Below are positions 39,881 through 50,553 of a DNA stretch of 64,000 bases, piece after piece; position 1 is the first letter of the stretch, and each line of letters begins with the position of its first letter. The notes beneath the pieces are model-generated. The model did no database searches. It saw only the letters and a list, made by a program, of their open reading frames with translations, and was not told the DNA's origin. The DNA lies in the IMG/VR virus record IMGVR_UViG_3300025655_000035, positions 1 to 64,000 of that record. The stretch is one strand, 5' to 3'. The stretch is from a virus. A program made the position numbers and the translations under genes.

Positions 39881-40129
39881 TTAATAATTTACAATTTCTT
39901 CTTCCTCATTTGAGTATTTTTGTTTAATCATTTCAGTGTTGAACGTAAATTCGTCCGCTAGTGTAGATTCACCGCCACCTTTGATGTTTTCTTCATACAT
40001 AATGCTGTTGAAGTATTCAAGGATTTCCTCGTCTGTTTTTCCTTCTAATTCGGGGTAATCTTTCATGTTAACCTCGATAGGTCCGTAGGATTCAAAAACC
40101 GAATACGTTTTTGTCATATAAATTTTCAT
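39881..40129 (-). CDS. Hypothetical acidic phage protein
   Basis: 82 aa from MKIYMTKTYSVFESYGPIEV, acidic C-terminal half with EYFNSIMYEENIKGGGES. No motif recognised. About 100 bp upstream contain a perfect 16-bp palindrome (40176-40191), so it may be separately regulated. Confidence 0.55.
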   Translation of the reverse strand: MKIYMTKTYSVFESYGPIEVNMKDYPELEGKTDEEILEYFNSIMYEENIKGGGESTLADEFTFNTEMIKQKYSNEEEEIVNY

Positions 40130-40175
40130 GTTATAATATAATTTATGTTTATTTTAATTGTTTCATTGTCCCAAG

Positions 40176-40191
40176 TGGTATTATAATACCA
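40176..40191. promoter_or_regulatory. Perfect 16-bp palindrome, possible operator
   Basis: TGGTATTATAATACCA, perfectly symmetric, in the 102-bp gap between 39881-40129 and the PD-(D/E)XK gene. Could bind a dimeric repressor or form a small hairpin. There is no T-run, so a terminator is unlikely. Nothing else is recognised in this gap. Confidence 0.4.
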
Positions 40192-40231
40192 TGCAAGTGT
40201 AATATAGCTTTCCATCTTAAATTATAGTTGT

Positions 40232-41095
40232 TTAAATTTTATTTGTCAAATAGTTTTCCATTTTCATATCTAAAACGGTGGTAATCACTTCTTTAGGAAC
40301 TCTAAACTCTTCGTAATCACCATTTTCTTTTAGAAGAACAACAATACAACCCAACAATTTAATGTTCTCGTATTTACTACCTTCCAACATCTTATTCAAT
40401 AACTTACCATACAAAGGTAACTGAACAAAGTAGTGACCAAGAGCGTTATCAGGTTGTTTGGTGAAAGGGTATTTCATCGGTTTGGTGAACTGATTACTTT
40501 CAAAGTTTTTAGGTTTGTTTGTTTTCCAGTCAGTAATGATTAGACCAATCTCACCATCTTTACCAATGATTAACCACACCTTATCGGGTTGTCCTGTATA
40601 ACCTAACTCAGGGTGACCTAAAACAATCTCCGTGTCAAGTAAAACCGCCCCACGTTCAATCATAACCTGAAGGTAGTCTTTACCAGCACTAATCATACTA
40701 TCGCTCTTAATAATTTGAGTGAAATCACATTCAAATATTGGTTCACGAACACTTTTGTAATCACCAAACAACCCAATAGTTTCCTTCTCTAAAAAGAAGT
40801 GGGTTCTACTTCCCATGTTGGTAGAATAAGTTCCCGCAAGAGCCCACTCTTCTTTCAATTGTTCTGCGTAGACCACATCACCTTTAGCTTTCTTCAAAGC
40901 AGCTTCTTCGGTTGGGAATTCGGTATAGAACTTCTTTAGTACTTTTGAAACAGATGGGAAGTCATTTCTTACTTTACCATCTTTATCTTTCATAAAATAA
41001 ATGTGGTCTTCCTCAATAAAGGAAAGACCTAACTCTTCTCTTTTTTTGTCTAAAATATCTCGTATTTCAACGGCAATTTGTTTTAAATCAATCAT
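40232..41095 (-). CDS. PD-(D/E)XK nuclease (RecB/Cas4-like)
   Basis: 287 aa. Active-site pattern: Glu in LDTEIVLGHPELGYTGQPDK, where the GxPD motif supplies an Asp, then ITDWKTNK (the D-x-K motif) and YFVQLPLYGKLL (the Q-x-x-x-Y motif). An N-terminal EEDHIYF ... DFPSVSKVLKKFY segment is often seen in phage exonucleases of this class. Expected to degrade or trim DNA in recombination or replication. Directly downstream of primase with a 1-nt gap. Confidence 0.85.
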   Translation of the reverse strand: MIDLKQIAVEIRDILDKKREELGLSFIEEDHIYFMKDKDGKVRNDFPSVSKVLKKFYTEFPTEEAALKKAKGDVVYAEQLKEEWALAGTYSTNMGSRTHFFLEKETIGLFGDYKSVREPIFECDFTQIIKSDSMISAGKDYLQVMIERGAVLLDTEIVLGHPELGYTGQPDKVWLIIGKDGEIGLIITDWKTNKPKNFESNQFTKPMKYPFTKQPDNALGHYFVQLPLYGKLLNKMLEGSKYENIKLLGCIVVLLKENGDYEEFRVPKEVITTVLDMKMENYLTNKI

Positions 41096-41096
41096 A

Positions 41097-41999
41097 TTAA
41101 TATTTCATCTTATAGTAATAATTGTCTATCTGACCTTTTAAGTCGCAGACATCTTTATCTTGGGGTAATTTTAAAATCTTTAACCTTCCGTATAAATCAC
41201 CACCGTTTAATTCATTATATAGTTTTATAGCGTCGTTCCAAGCATCACCATCTAAAGCAATTGTTACAACACCCTTAGACTTATTGTATAGTGAATCGAA
41301 TAACACAGAACTCATGTGTTTACCTAACATAGGGATACTATTAGGTAGAAAGAATCCATCAAAAACACCCTCCACTAAAAATATATCCTCATCCCAATTA
41401 ATCAAATGTTCGTTGAAGATGATTTTGTCTTTCTCAGCTTCAGGGTTTTTGTATTTGGCTTTGGTGTTGGGGTCCCAACTCCTTGCAATATAATACGTCA
41501 ATTCTCCGTTCATATTGTACGAGGGGACAACAATTCTTCCTTTGTGTGAACCTTTGTCACAGAAACCAATACTATATTTTTCAATCATTGTATCAGTTAT
41601 TCCTCTGTTAATCAGGTAATTATATGCTTGTCTCCTAATAGGATAAATAGGACTTGAGTCTTTAAACAAAGTAAAACTTTCAGGTAATTTTAATTTTGGT
41701 TTTTTCTTTTCAACTGGTTTATCAACTTCAGGTTGTAAAACTTTATAAACTTTTTTTTGTTTTCTATTACCAAATTTATCAAATAATTTACCTAAGGGTC
41801 CTTTTGTGTTATTAACATCACCACAACTCCAACATTTATATACGTGTTGGTGATAATTAACTTCTAAATTACCTTTATGTCTGTCCTCATCGCACACGGG
41901 ACAATCGAAGGCTATTTGACCCTTCGATTCATAATGTTGTTTTTCTTCACCCAAAATTTCTCTGAGTAACTCAACTAATATTTCCGCATCATCAGACAT
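41097..41999 (-). CDS. DNA primase with CHC2-type zinc finger and Toprim domain
   Basis: 300 aa. Zinc motif C33-P-V-C36 ... H50/H52 ... C56-W-S-C59, then a basic linker, then the DnaG-type fold with MIEKYSIGFCDKGSHKGRIV, and a Toprim domain with VEGVFDGF (catalytic Glu) and IALDGDAWN (metal-binding Asp pair). Makes RNA primers for lagging-strand synthesis. The helicase is not in this window. The ATG follows a loose TATTTTTG box by 2 nt (42002-42009), so the mRNA may be leaderless. Confidence 0.9.
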   Translation of the reverse strand: MSDDAEILVELLREILGEEKQHYESKGQIAFDCPVCDEDRHKGNLEVNYHQHVYKCWSCGDVNNTKGPLGKLFDKFGNRKQKKVYKVLQPEVDKPVEKKKPKLKLPESFTLFKDSSPIYPIRRQAYNYLINRGITDTMIEKYSIGFCDKGSHKGRIVVPSYNMNGELTYYIARSWDPNTKAKYKNPEAEKDKIIFNEHLINWDEDIFLVEGVFDGFFLPNSIPMLGKHMSSVLFDSLYNKSKGVVTIALDGDAWNDAIKLYNELNGGDLYGRLKILKLPQDKDVCDLKGQIDNYYYKMKY

Positions 42000-42059
42000 T
42001 ACAAAAATATAACCACAATTATTATATTAATCAACCTTCACAAGTTTTTCATTAGTATT

Positions 42060-42067
42060 ATATTTAT
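42060..42067 (+). promoter_or_regulatory. AT-rich late-promoter-like box ATATTTAT
   Basis: TATTATATTTATTTAATAAG, 19 nt before the ATG at 42087; opens the plus-strand tail-gene island. Confidence 0.35.
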
Positions 42068-42086
42068 TTAATAAGATAGTAAAAAT

Positions 42087-42302
42087 ATGCCAATTGACAT
42101 AACAATAAACAATATTTCAGGTGCATCACCATATGATATTTATCTATGTGATAATCCTGTAACCGTATGTGTATATATTAACACAATTTCAACAGTACCA
42201 TATGAGTTTGAGGCCCCATCGATTATGTCAAATGAAAATGATTTTAATTTAAAAATAGTTGATAATAACGGTTGTACCGTATACCAGACATTGAATATAT
42301 AA
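42087..42302 (+). CDS. Small beta-sandwich-like tail protein
   Basis: 71 aa. PIDITINNISGASPYDIYLC ... CVYINTI ... YEFEAPSIM ... FNLKIVDNNGCTVYQTLNI. The start closely resembles the N-terminal part of the tail gene at 48259 (ITITGGTSPGPYNIYY), so this is a stand-alone version of a domain found on other tail proteins here. Probably a tail decoration or adaptor. 2-nt gap to the next gene. Confidence 0.65.
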   Translation: MPIDITINNISGASPYDIYLCDNPVTVCVYINTISTVPYEFEAPSIMSNENDFNLKIVDNNGCTVYQTLNI

Positions 42303-42304
42303 AA

Positions 42305-45091
42305 ATGAGTTGTCCTAATATAATAGCACTAAGATGTTGTAGCGACCCTTTGGTCATCATAAAACCTTGTTCACCAACTATTGATGGAAAACCTTGGCAA
42401 TCATTTATTATTGGGGAAACATATTCAGACTCAAATGGTGTTTGTTGGGAAGCGGGTGATTTTACTCCAGTAAATTATTATAACTCAGTAAACGATTATT
42501 ATATTGAAATTAGTTGTTCGGATTGTCAGTCAAAATATTCAGGTGATTGTAGTATTTTAAACCCAATATCTGGTGAAAGTTGTTATTGTATTAATGTTGT
42601 AATAACTGATGAGGATATATCGAATGCTAATGGTAATATGTATGGACCTGACAGTACCGTAATTGTTAACTATATCATTTGTGATGATTCAGAAGTTAGT
42701 ATGACATATACCCATGCTGGGACATATTATTTATGCGGGACATTAATAGACCCTCCGTATTACTTTGCTAATGATTCTCAAACCGTAGGTAGTTCTTCCG
42801 CAACACAAACTCTTAATAACTGTTTAACTGCTGAGGATTGTTTTATATCGGAAAGTCCGACACCTACCCCAACACCAAGTATAACACCAACACCAAGTAT
42901 AACACCAACGTCAACTATAACACCTACTCCAACACCAACACCATGTCTTTGTCAATGTATACAAATTGACTCGGTTTTATCTTTTACCGCAACTGGTAAC
43001 ACAGATACTAATTTAAATAATAAGGCATTTTATGTTTTTATAGATTGTAGTGGTAATACCACAACAATTATCGATAACAATGTAGGTTTCTTTTCGGTAT
43101 GTACACAAGATGGTCAATTAGTTGAAGCGTATTTTTATAAAGATGATGCCGAATATAGTTCATCAGTATTTCCTTGGGAGCCAATTCCTGATTATACAAT
43201 TAGTTATGCGGAAACTGGTCCTTGTTGTTCTCAATCAGATTGTGGTGAACCTGTACCAACATTAGTCCCAAGTCCAACTCCTACTCCAACTCCTACGGTT
43301 ACACCGACTAATAGTCCAACTCCTACGGTTACACCGACTTCAACACCAATACCATCACCAAGTAATACTCCTACGGTTACACCGACTAATAGTCCAACAC
43401 CTACGGTTACACCGACTAATAGTCTAACACCTACGGTTACTCCAAGTGTTACACCAACTAAAACACCAACTAACACACCAACCGTAACACCAACCGTAAC
43501 ACCAACATCATCAGTTACACCGACCTCGACACCAACTAATACGCCAACACCAACACCAACACCCGTTGATTGTTTTGAAAACTATTGTTTATATAATACA
43601 GGTAATTCTGATTGGGATGACCAATTTACAAGTGGTGGTACTTACGATGGATATACTTATTGGGTAGGTGATACAACAGGGTTATTTATCTATTATGATA
43701 CGACAAATAGTCAGTGGTGTTTATCATCATCGTTAGGTGGTACTTGTTTACTTTCAGGTAAATCACCTTGTGTTTCACAATGTCCTGATTTATGTCATGA
43801 ATACTTTAGTGCTGGAGTTTGCCCTACACCAACCCCAACTCCGACACAACCATGTAATGTTGATTTTGAAGCATTGTTTGATTGTGAATATACACCAACA
43901 CCAACTCCAACTCCTACAGCTTCTGTTACTCCTACAGTAACACAAACTCCAACACCATCAGATTATTGTTCTGTTATTGGTGTTGACGCAACAATTAATT
44001 CATACACCCCAACACCTTCACCAACACCAAGTATAACACCATCCAATACACCATCTGTTATAAGACCTTGTACTTTTGTTGGTGATGTTACTTTCAATAC
44101 GATAGATGAAATAATTAAGTGTCCTTATAGTAAACAATTCCAAGATTGTTATAACGGAATGATGTACTACACAACAAATGAAATAACTAACCCTGGTGGT
44201 GAAACAATTGAGCCGTTTATGGTATTTGAAGCCTTAGTTGATGGTGAATCAAGATGTGTATCTTATATTGGAGATAACCAAGACACTATTGGTATTAACC
44301 AAATTGAGTTAAGGTTTGGTCCGTTTGGATACTCTAATTTGGGTGATTGTATAAATTGTAATCAGTTTGCAAGTCCTACACCAACATCAACAATCACGCC
44401 AACACCAACACCGACACCAACAGTAACACCAACACCAACACCTATTGGGGATGCGTATTATATATACAGAAGATGTGATGACACTACAATATATGTTGTC
44501 CAAACTTCACCAGGCCCTGTAACAATACCAAATTATTCATTTAATAATTTAATTGATAAAAAATGTTGGTCTTTCGTAAGTGTATCATCTGGTATACCGT
44601 CACTTAACCCATCATACACTGTTATTAATTATACTGGTAATTATTTCACATCTATTGGTGGTGCAGTATACGAAAGTTGTAGTGGATGTACCAATTCATT
44701 AACAACAACGACAACAAGTACTACCACGGAAACTCCAACATCATGTACTATAAATTATACACATACTAAATCATCGATTTGTGCTAAAACAGTTGGTAAT
44801 ATTATGGTTAACGGTATAATTAAGTATGGTTTCTCAACCTCCTTACTACCAGGTATTTATACAGGTAGTTTTACTGTTAATATTGGTGATGTAATAACGT
44901 TTAATTTTGGGACTATCTCCTCAACACCATCATGTGAGTTATTAAATTCTACAATAGATTTATATGATAACTTTGGTTTAATAAGTGAAAGTGCTGAAAA
45001 CGGCACCCCAATAAATACAATATATACTAATGTAACAGTAACTCAAGAATGGTGTAATGATACTCTAATATTAGTTAGTAACGCTGTGTAA
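42305..45091 (+). CDS. Large tail/fibre protein with Pro-Thr linkers and Cys-rich domains
   Basis: About 928 aa from [15 protein letters not shown], with the ATG 2 nt after the preceding stop. Composed of small Cys-rich, beta-type domains separated by at least five linkers of (P-T/S/V)n, the longest near residues 320-420. Each linker contains runs such as [15 protein letters not shown]-terminal domains (about 820-928) are non-repetitive. No signal peptide. A modular tail fibre or spike with extended linkers is inferred; receptor binding is plausible. Confidence 0.7.
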   Translation: MSCPNIIALRCCSDPLVIIKPCSPTIDGKPWQSFIIGETYSDSNGVCWEAGDFTPVNYYNSVNDYYIEISCSDCQSKYSGDCSILNPISGESCYCINVVITDEDISNANGNMYGPDSTVIVNYIICDDSEVSMTYTHAGTYYLCGTLIDPPYYFANDSQTVGSSSATQTLNNCLTAEDCFISESPTPTPTPSITPTPSITPTSTITPTPTPTPCLCQCIQIDSVLSFTATGNTDTNLNNKAFYVFIDCSGNTTTIIDNNVGFFSVCTQDGQLVEAYFYKDDAEYSSSVFPWEPIPDYTISYAETGPCCSQSDCGEPVPTLVPSPTPTPTPTVTPTNSPTPTVTPTSTPIPSPSNTPTVTPTNSPTPTVTPTNSLTPTVTPSVTPTKTPTNTPTVTPTVTPTSSVTPTSTPTNTPTPTPTPVDCFENYCLYNTGNSDWDDQFTSGGTYDGYTYWVGDTTGLFIYYDTTNSQWCLSSSLGGTCLLSGKSPCVSQCPDLCHEYFSAGVCPTPTPTPTQPCNVDFEALFDCEYTPTPTPTPTASVTPTVTQTPTPSDYCSVIGVDATINSYTPTPSPTPSITPSNTPSVIRPCTFVGDVTFNTIDEIIKCPYSKQFQDCYNGMMYYTTNEITNPGGETIEPFMVFEALVDGESRCVSYIGDNQDTIGINQIELRFGPFGYSNLGDCINCNQFASPTPTSTITPTPTPTPTVTPTPTPIGDAYYIYRRCDDTTIYVVQTSPGPVTIPNYSFNNLIDKKCWSFVSVSSGIPSLNPSYTVINYTGNYFTSIGGAVYESCSGCTNSLTTTTTSTTTETPTSCTINYTHTKSSICAKTVGNIMVNGIIKYGFSTSLLPGIYTGSFTVNIGDVITFNFGTISSTPSCELLNSTIDLYDNFGLISESAENGTPINTIYTNVTVTQEWCNDTLILVSNAV
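43258..43566 (+). repeat. Pro-Thr-rich coding repeat array
   Basis: Imperfect tandem repeats of CCAACTCCTACGGTTACACC and TAATAGTCCAAC units, encoding [10 protein letters not shown]. Smaller arrays of the same kind occur near 42857, 43888, 44008 and 44372, and in three minus-strand tail genes. Confidence 0.85.
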
Positions 45092-45121
45092 AAAAAAAAT
45101 ATCGTCTAAAAAGACGATATT
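45090..45121 (-). terminator. Terminator between resolvase and tail gene
   Basis: AATATCGTCT-AAAA-AGACGATATT, perfect 10-bp stem (45098-45121). The A-run at 45090-45099 gives the U-tract for minus-strand transcripts of the resolvase. On the plus strand it would serve only weakly for the convergent tail gene ending at 45091. Confidence 0.75.
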
Positions 45122-45147
45122 CCTTATTATCGGTCATTTAAACGATA

Positions 45148-45747
45148 TTACCAAATACCTTCATTTTTCATATAACCTAACACACAACAATAAGCATCTG
45201 TTTGGTCAAAATTTTCTTTTTTAAGAGTATTATTTCTAGTATATTGCCATTGGATTTGTGGCTCTCTTTTTGCAACTAATTCCCAAATAATCATTTTTTT
45301 ATCACAATCTTTTGGGTACCTACCAAATAAAACATACTTATTTTTATCATTGGGTTGGACTAAATGTGGGAAAGCGTTTTTTCTAGAATTATAAGTTGAG
45401 ATAAATTCGGGAACAATACCTAAAATTCTATAAATTTTTTCAGTAATTAATGTATTATATCTTAATAGGGTTTGAATCGTATAAATGTTATTACTATTTA
45501 AAAGTGGTTCTTCGATAACGACTTTAGTAATACCAAAATTTTTATATTGTTGTAGTTTAATTTCAAAAATATCACTTTTTAATAAAAGTTCTTTTATTTT
45601 ATTTTCCTCTTTTGGTTTTGGTACAGGAGAAATATGTGTTAATTCTAATAATTCTTTCGTAGTAATGTCGAATAATGCCCATCCAATTGTTTTTGTGGAG
45701 ATGTCCAAACCTAAAACTTTAGGACTTTCTTTTAAATTTTTATTCAT
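45148..45747 (-). CDS. RuvC-like Holliday junction resolvase / RNase H-fold nuclease
   Basis: 199 aa. RNase H-like fold with acidic triad candidates D15 (VLGLDISTKTIGWALFD), Glu in KVVIEEPLLNSNN near residue 80, and Asp in FDQTDAYCCVLGY near 185. The GWALFD ... IEEP pattern matches RuvC-type resolvases used by phages to resolve branched DNA before packaging. Its presence among tail genes is consistent with late expression. 8 nt after the upstream tail gene, so probably in the same transcript. Confidence 0.8.
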   Translation of the reverse strand: MNKNLKESPKVLGLDISTKTIGWALFDITTKELLELTHISPVPKPKEENKIKELLLKSDIFEIKLQQYKNFGITKVVIEEPLLNSNNIYTIQTLLRYNTLITEKIYRILGIVPEFISTYNSRKNAFPHLVQPNDKNKYVLFGRYPKDCDKKMIIWELVAKREPQIQWQYTRNNTLKKENFDQTDAYCCVLGYMKNEGIW

Positions 45748-45755
45748 ATAGGATT

Positions 45756-48230
45756 TTAAAAATCAAACTTTATCAAAAACTGTTGTATACCTTGTCTTAA
45801 TACAGGTGATTGTAGTTTTGATATAATCATAAGTGTCTTATCGGAATCGTAAAGACCAATTTCCGTAATATATGAATTGTCACCAGAAGTCCAAGTAGGG
45901 TTAGAAGTTGTTTGAAACTCAGCTTGACCTAAATTAATTTTATATTTCATTTCATATATTGTGGCTTGAATGTCCGTTTCAAGCGCCCCATAAAAATAAT
46001 ATTCATCACCAAAATTAAGTTGTTGGTCTGAATAATTGGATGGTGTTAAATCAATATAGTCACTTAAGTCATAATAAGGTGCGTTATCATAATCTTCTTG
46101 TGTTATCGTAAATGTTGTGCCAGTAATTCCATTCTGTGTTATATAACCATTAACAGTTGTTGCGGTTAACTGATTGGTTACATCAATTATTTTCCAATCT
46201 GCAGAATCAGGTCTTGTATCACCAGAAACTTTTTGACAAATAACTTCAAACTTATTCGCGTAAAAACCTTGTTCTAAATTACAATAAGTTGGGCATGTAG
46301 TTGCTGTGGTTGTAGTTGTTGTGGTGGTAACAGATGAAGGTTGTGCTAAACATCCAAACTCGTCACCAAACCTCATTGCAACATTTTGAGAAGTGATTGG
46401 TTGGCAATCGATATTAGGACCTTGAATTCTTTGGTAATAATTACAGTGTAGAGAATCTGTAAATCCACTAGTATTTGACAATCTATAAGTTACGTACATA
46501 TAGTCACTAGAACCTGTTAAAACCCCAATGAATGATTGTCCTTCACTGTTACAAGTATTAGGTGTTACTAAAGTTAATTTAGGTGCAGGTAAAGTCCAAT
46601 TTCTATTTGATTTATAAGACATTGCTGCAATTATTTCTTCATCATCAATAACAATAATTTTTTGGTCAGGGAAAACCTTACCAACTCTACTTGGGAATCC
46701 GTCGTCGTTAGGATTATCATCCCACAAATGATAATATCTAATACCTGGAGAATTCATGTCAATATTTTTAGTTGACTGAATGTACTGCACTTGGAATAGG
46801 TCATAATCATCAAATCCTGGTGGGTCAACCCAAAAAGTTTGTCCGTTACAACAATCAGGATTTTTATGCCACATTAACCAAGGTATATGTAACCTAAAGT
46901 TTCTTGCTTGACCTGTAGTATCATTAACCGTATTGTCATATGGTTCTAATGCAAATTTTTCTCCGTAGAAGAAGTCAATTGTTTGATTTGTATAATGAAT
47001 TATTGCAATCGCTTTTTGTTCTTTAGGTTGTACGGTTACTCTTTCATCAAATGAATTGTAGTAGAATACTGAACTAGTATCGGTTTGACCACTACTTGAC
47101 GCATAACCTAAATATTCTTTAGTTCCTAAATAATTTATAGAACCAAATTCTGTATAATCTTTATGTGTTGTTGGTTCTAAACCAGCGGGATTTTCAGACC
47201 AAGGAATATTCATATTCCAAATTTTAACATCAAAAGCGTCTGTATTACAAACTGATTCATAATTAATAACATCATCGTTCCAATGTATCGATGGTGTTAT
47301 TGAATCATACAATGATGTCATGTTAGGCGGATAGATTAATGTTCTGGCAAAACATTCTGATGAATAAGACGAAAAATCAGGTGTCGCCCTATCTAAAGTA
47401 TATTCATCTAAACAAATTGCTACTATTCGATAAGTCATTATATTATAACAACTACTCATAGAAACCAAACAGTCAGGTGGTGGGATTGGTGGACAAGCTC
47501 TACTTGGTGTTGGTGTTGGGCAAAATGTTGCTGACGGTGTTGGTGTTGGTGTTGGTGACTCACAAGGATTACCATTAGTTGGTGTTACTGATGGGGTAGG
47601 TGTTGGCGAAGTATTAATTGTTGGAGTTACTGATGGGGTAGGTGTTGGTGATGGTGTAATAGGGTATTCGCAATCACAATTATAATACCCGTTACCATCA
47701 TAATAAATTGTAATTAAATCACCAACCGCAGGTAATCTAACAATATCACTATTACAACCTGAATAAACCAATTTAATTGTTGTACCACCTGTTAAGGTTG
47801 ACATATCAACAATATAATTTGAGTTAATTACGTAGAAATTATTTGTTAATGCACTCCAATTAATTGTACTAGCAGTTGTGTCACCAGTGAAAAACCCTCT
47901 CATTACGGCAGTGTTATAAACAGGACTCACGTCAGAGCTCATAAATGGTATCCCATATGTATTACCCGTTGTTCCATCAACATAATAAGGATATTTAACA
48001 TTTTGTTTGTTTGATTGTGGAGCACCAACACTATTTTGCGAATTAAAATTAGGTTCTAAAATATTAGTGTTTGTTTGATTATAACTTGATGGTAAAGTAT
48101 TATATGACACTTCACTATCACCTATTTGAAAATAAGATATATTAAAATTACCTTGCGATAGTTTTAACCTACCAGCATCGGTTAATCTTGTGTTTATTAA
48201 ACCTGAAGTATTTTTTAAAATATATCCCAT
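45756..48230 (-). CDS. Large baseplate/tail protein with Pro-Thr linker
   Basis: 824 aa. N-terminus [20 protein letters not shown] followed by [16 protein letters not shown], a phage tail motif I know from uncultured Bacteroidetes phages. A PT-rich linker at about 195-245 ([13 protein letters not shown]) leads to a large beta-rich middle with WHNPDC-type Cys pairs, and the C-terminus ends [20 protein letters not shown] then a short strand. That ending resembles virion proteins of this lineage whose N- and C-termini pack together. Structural role strongly suggested by position. Confidence 0.72.
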   Translation of the reverse strand: MGYILKNTSGLINTRLTDAGRLKLSQGNFNISYFQIGDSEVSYNTLPSSYNQTNTNILEPNFNSQNSVGAPQSNKQNVKYPYYVDGTTGNTYGIPFMSSDVSPVYNTAVMRGFFTGDTTASTINWSALTNNFYVINSNYIVDMSTLTGGTTIKLVYSGCNSDIVRLPAVGDLITIYYDGNGYYNCDCEYPITPSPTPTPSVTPTINTSPTPTPSVTPTNGNPCESPTPTPTPSATFCPTPTPSRACPPIPPPDCLVSMSSCYNIMTYRIVAICLDEYTLDRATPDFSSYSSECFARTLIYPPNMTSLYDSITPSIHWNDDVINYESVCNTDAFDVKIWNMNIPWSENPAGLEPTTHKDYTEFGSINYLGTKEYLGYASSSGQTDTSSVFYYNSFDERVTVQPKEQKAIAIIHYTNQTIDFFYGEKFALEPYDNTVNDTTGQARNFRLHIPWLMWHKNPDCCNGQTFWVDPPGFDDYDLFQVQYIQSTKNIDMNSPGIRYYHLWDDNPNDDGFPSRVGKVFPDQKIIVIDDEEIIAAMSYKSNRNWTLPAPKLTLVTPNTCNSEGQSFIGVLTGSSDYMYVTYRLSNTSGFTDSLHCNYYQRIQGPNIDCQPITSQNVAMRFGDEFGCLAQPSSVTTTTTTTTATTCPTYCNLEQGFYANKFEVICQKVSGDTRPDSADWKIIDVTNQLTATTVNGYITQNGITGTTFTITQEDYDNAPYYDLSDYIDLTPSNYSDQQLNFGDEYYFYGALETDIQATIYEMKYKINLGQAEFQTTSNPTWTSGDNSYITEIGLYDSDKTLMIISKLQSPVLRQGIQQFLIKFDF

Positions 48231-48233
48231 GAC

Positions 48234-48245
48234 TATAAATATATC
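48234..48245 (-). promoter_or_regulatory. AT-rich late-promoter-like box GATATATTTATA
   Basis: Sense GATATATTTATAGTC, 3 nt before the ATG at 48230. Same core as the other late-type boxes, but spacing is very short. Confidence 0.3.
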
Positions 48246-48258
48246 ATATTAGTTTTTA

Positions 48259-49536
48259 TTAAAATATTGAACCATTACCAGAAGTCCCACTAGTCCCTGA
48301 AGTTAAAATTGCTACACAACAAGAACAACCGTTTATCCTTATTTTATCAATAGTATATGTATCAGTAGCCTCGGCAACCAAACATTCCGCATTAGACCAA
48401 TTAACCGTTGTTGTTGTGTCTATAGATATAGCATCACCATATCCCATAGTAACAGAACTCCAAACATCATTTGTTGTTTTTTTATAAACCATATTACTTT
48501 GACAACCTGGTAAAGTATTTGTTGAGAAACTAACCCCGACGGTACTTAATGGACTACCCTGAGGTATCGAATTTTTATTCAACACATTATTATTTATTAA
48601 ACTTGCTGTTGTTGGTCCTGGTGATGAATTAAGCACATTTGTATGTAACACATCAAAGTTTATTGTAACACCTGATGGTAAAGGTGGTGTTACAGAAATA
48701 ACCGTGTTATATTGTTTAGTTAATGAATAAGGTGTACTACTAGTAACACTAGATGTGGTCACTACATTCAAACTATATGTTGTATATATTTCAGAATTAG
48801 TTAATTGTACCGTTGAATAGAATGTATTATCTAAATCGTCCATAACAACCGCAGTGTAAGTTCCCTCACATAAGTTATTGAATATTGGGGAATTACTGTA
48901 GGTGACTCCATTATCAATTGAGTATTGATATGGTGATTGCCCGTTAGATGGTACTAACACAATACTACCATCACATTCACAAGTTGGTTGGTTTATGTTA
49001 ACATACAATGATAATGGTAAAACTGAATCACATCTACCAGAATATGATGTTAAGTCTCCTTGACCTCCACCGATAGTATACCAACCTGAAATAGGTGGAT
49101 AAGTCGAATTAGAGACAATTTCATATCCAAAAGTGTTACCACTAACTTTCCATTTATTTATCGTACCATCCCAAATTACTAAATAAGACTCATCGTCCGA
49201 TATCCAAGATTGGTAACCGTTATATAGTCCGTTGCTATTGAAGTGGGTAATGGTGTCGGCATTTATAACTAAACAGAAGTCGTATGTTGTTGTTGCACTC
49301 TCAATAAATAATTCTTGATATAACCTACAATCTGTGTTGTATAAATAAAGAATAGTTGCGTCATCGGGAACTGTTACATAGTATCCAGAAACTAACTCAT
49401 TTAATGTAACACCTGTTGCTGGTGTGTAATAAAGATATTTCAACGCAATATGGTTATTATCTATTGAATTATAATAAATGTTGTAAGGGCCAGGTGAGGT
49501 CCCTCCAGTAATTGTTATGTTATAATTTTGACTCAT
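48259..49536 (-). CDS. Tail protein with SprB-like repeat
   Basis: About 425 aa from MSQNYNITITGGTSPGPYNI (ATG at 49536, 5 nt after the upstream stop). The N-terminal domain is paralogous to the 71-aa protein at 42087. Around residue 200-260 a SprB-like repeat (TCECDGSIVLVPSNGQSPYQ, EGTYTAVVMDDLDNTFYS) appears. The C-terminus has a CSCC cluster and GTSGTSGNGS. Likely a tail adhesin or decoration protein. Confidence 0.68.
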   Translation of the reverse strand: MSQNYNITITGGTSPGPYNIYYNSIDNNHIALKYLYYTPATGVTLNELVSGYYVTVPDDATILYLYNTDCRLYQELFIESATTTYDFCLVINADTITHFNSNGLYNGYQSWISDDESYLVIWDGTINKWKVSGNTFGYEIVSNSTYPPISGWYTIGGGQGDLTSYSGRCDSVLPLSLYVNINQPTCECDGSIVLVPSNGQSPYQYSIDNGVTYSNSPIFNNLCEGTYTAVVMDDLDNTFYSTVQLTNSEIYTTYSLNVVTTSSVTSSTPYSLTKQYNTVISVTPPLPSGVTINFDVLHTNVLNSSPGPTTASLINNNVLNKNSIPQGSPLSTVGVSFSTNTLPGCQSNMVYKKTTNDVWSSVTMGYGDAISIDTTTTVNWSNAECLVAEATDTYTIDKIRINGCSCCVAILTSGTSGTSGNGSIF

Positions 49537-49541
49537 ATTTA

Positions 49542-50522
49542 CTAAATTGCGGTTATACAGGAACAATCGGTATATGTTGAATCTACTACAAAATTACCAA
49601 TACCCTCGTCAAATCTTGTTACTTCATAACAAGCGTTTATCACACTACCACCAGGCCATTTCACTTTAACAAAGTCCCCAATAGATACCAATCCATTATT
49701 GGGGATTCTTTTAATATCTAAATAATCTTCACAATTTCTAACCAACAAACTTCTCCAAGAAGCACTAGGTGATGGTGTAGGTGTTGGTGTTTTGGTTGGT
49801 ATTGGGTTTGCGTTAGGTGTTTTACTAACTGTAGGGGTTACAGTTGGAGTTGGTGAAACATTTGGGGTTGGTGTTATAGTTGGGGTGGGTGTTGGTGTAG
49901 TAGTTTGTGTTGGTGTTGGTGTTGGTGATGGTTGTGTTTCAAAATTAGAAACGACTGCCCCAAAATCACAATTATTTTCTGAAGTTAATTCACAACTTGT
50001 GGTCGCACTAAAATCTCCGTAATAATCAATAACTGTTACACTATAAGTTCCGATAGTTAGGTTTTGAATTGCGGGAGCAATATTTCCATTACTCCAAATT
50101 ATAGTATATGGTGGTGTCCCTCCTGTTATTGAAACGGACATTTCACCATCATCAGATGTTTGTGACGATGGATTTGACGTTACACATTCAATCGTCATCG
50201 GAAATATAGTAACCACATTACACTCATTTACAGGTTGAGCTTGATACTGTATTGGTGTTGGGGTTGGGGTTTCGCAAGGATATTCATTAACACAATCACT
50301 ACAACTATTTCCAAACCCAAGTAAACTTGTTGGGTTTGAGTAGATTGTCGAACCTGTCGGTATTTGATAATCAATAACTTCACCGCAAATAGTGGTATCA
50401 TCCAAGGTAACCGCAACAATATCACCATTAGTCCAAGCACTGATATAGGTTACTTCTACACCAAAGTAATTATCCTCTTCATTCGTGTACTGACAGCACT
50501 TTTTAAAATAAAGTATTTGCAT
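49542..50522 (-). CDS. Tail protein with SprB-like repeat and Pro-Thr linker
   Basis: 326 aa. Cys-rich N-terminal domain ([20 protein letters not shown]), a SprB-like repeat ([15 protein letters not shown] ... [13 protein letters not shown]), a PT-rich linker near residues 200-255 ([20 protein letters not shown]) and a small C-terminal Cys domain. Same modular kit as the genes at 42305 and 51776. Has an AT-rich late-type box upstream. Likely a fibre or adhesin subunit. Confidence 0.68.
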   Translation of the reverse strand: MQILYFKKCCQYTNEEDNYFGVEVTYISAWTNGDIVAVTLDDTTICGEVIDYQIPTGSTIYSNPTSLLGFGNSCSDCVNEYPCETPTPTPIQYQAQPVNECNVVTIFPMTIECVTSNPSSQTSDDGEMSVSITGGTPPYTIIWSNGNIAPAIQNLTIGTYSVTVIDYYGDFSATTSCELTSENNCDFGAVVSNFETQPSPTPTPTQTTTPTPTPTITPTPNVSPTPTVTPTVSKTPNANPIPTKTPTPTPSPSASWRSLLVRNCEDYLDIKRIPNNGLVSIGDFVKVKWPGGSVINACYEVTRFDEGIGNFVVDSTYTDCSCITAI

Positions 50523-50533
50523 TAGTTATTGAT

Positions 50534-50550
50534 TATAAATATAAATAATC
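50534..50550 (-). promoter_or_regulatory. AT-rich late-promoter-like box, duplicated
   Basis: Sense GATTATTTATATTTATAATC, about 12 nt before the ATG at 50522; two overlapping copies of the (A/T)TTTAT core, symmetric. Confidence 0.4.
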
Positions 50551-50553
50551 GCC

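Noticed and set aside
43231-43476. Minus-strand frame of Val/Gly repeats opposite the fibre gene
   Set aside because: It is only the antisense of the Pro-Thr repeat (low complexity keeps it open) and has no start context.
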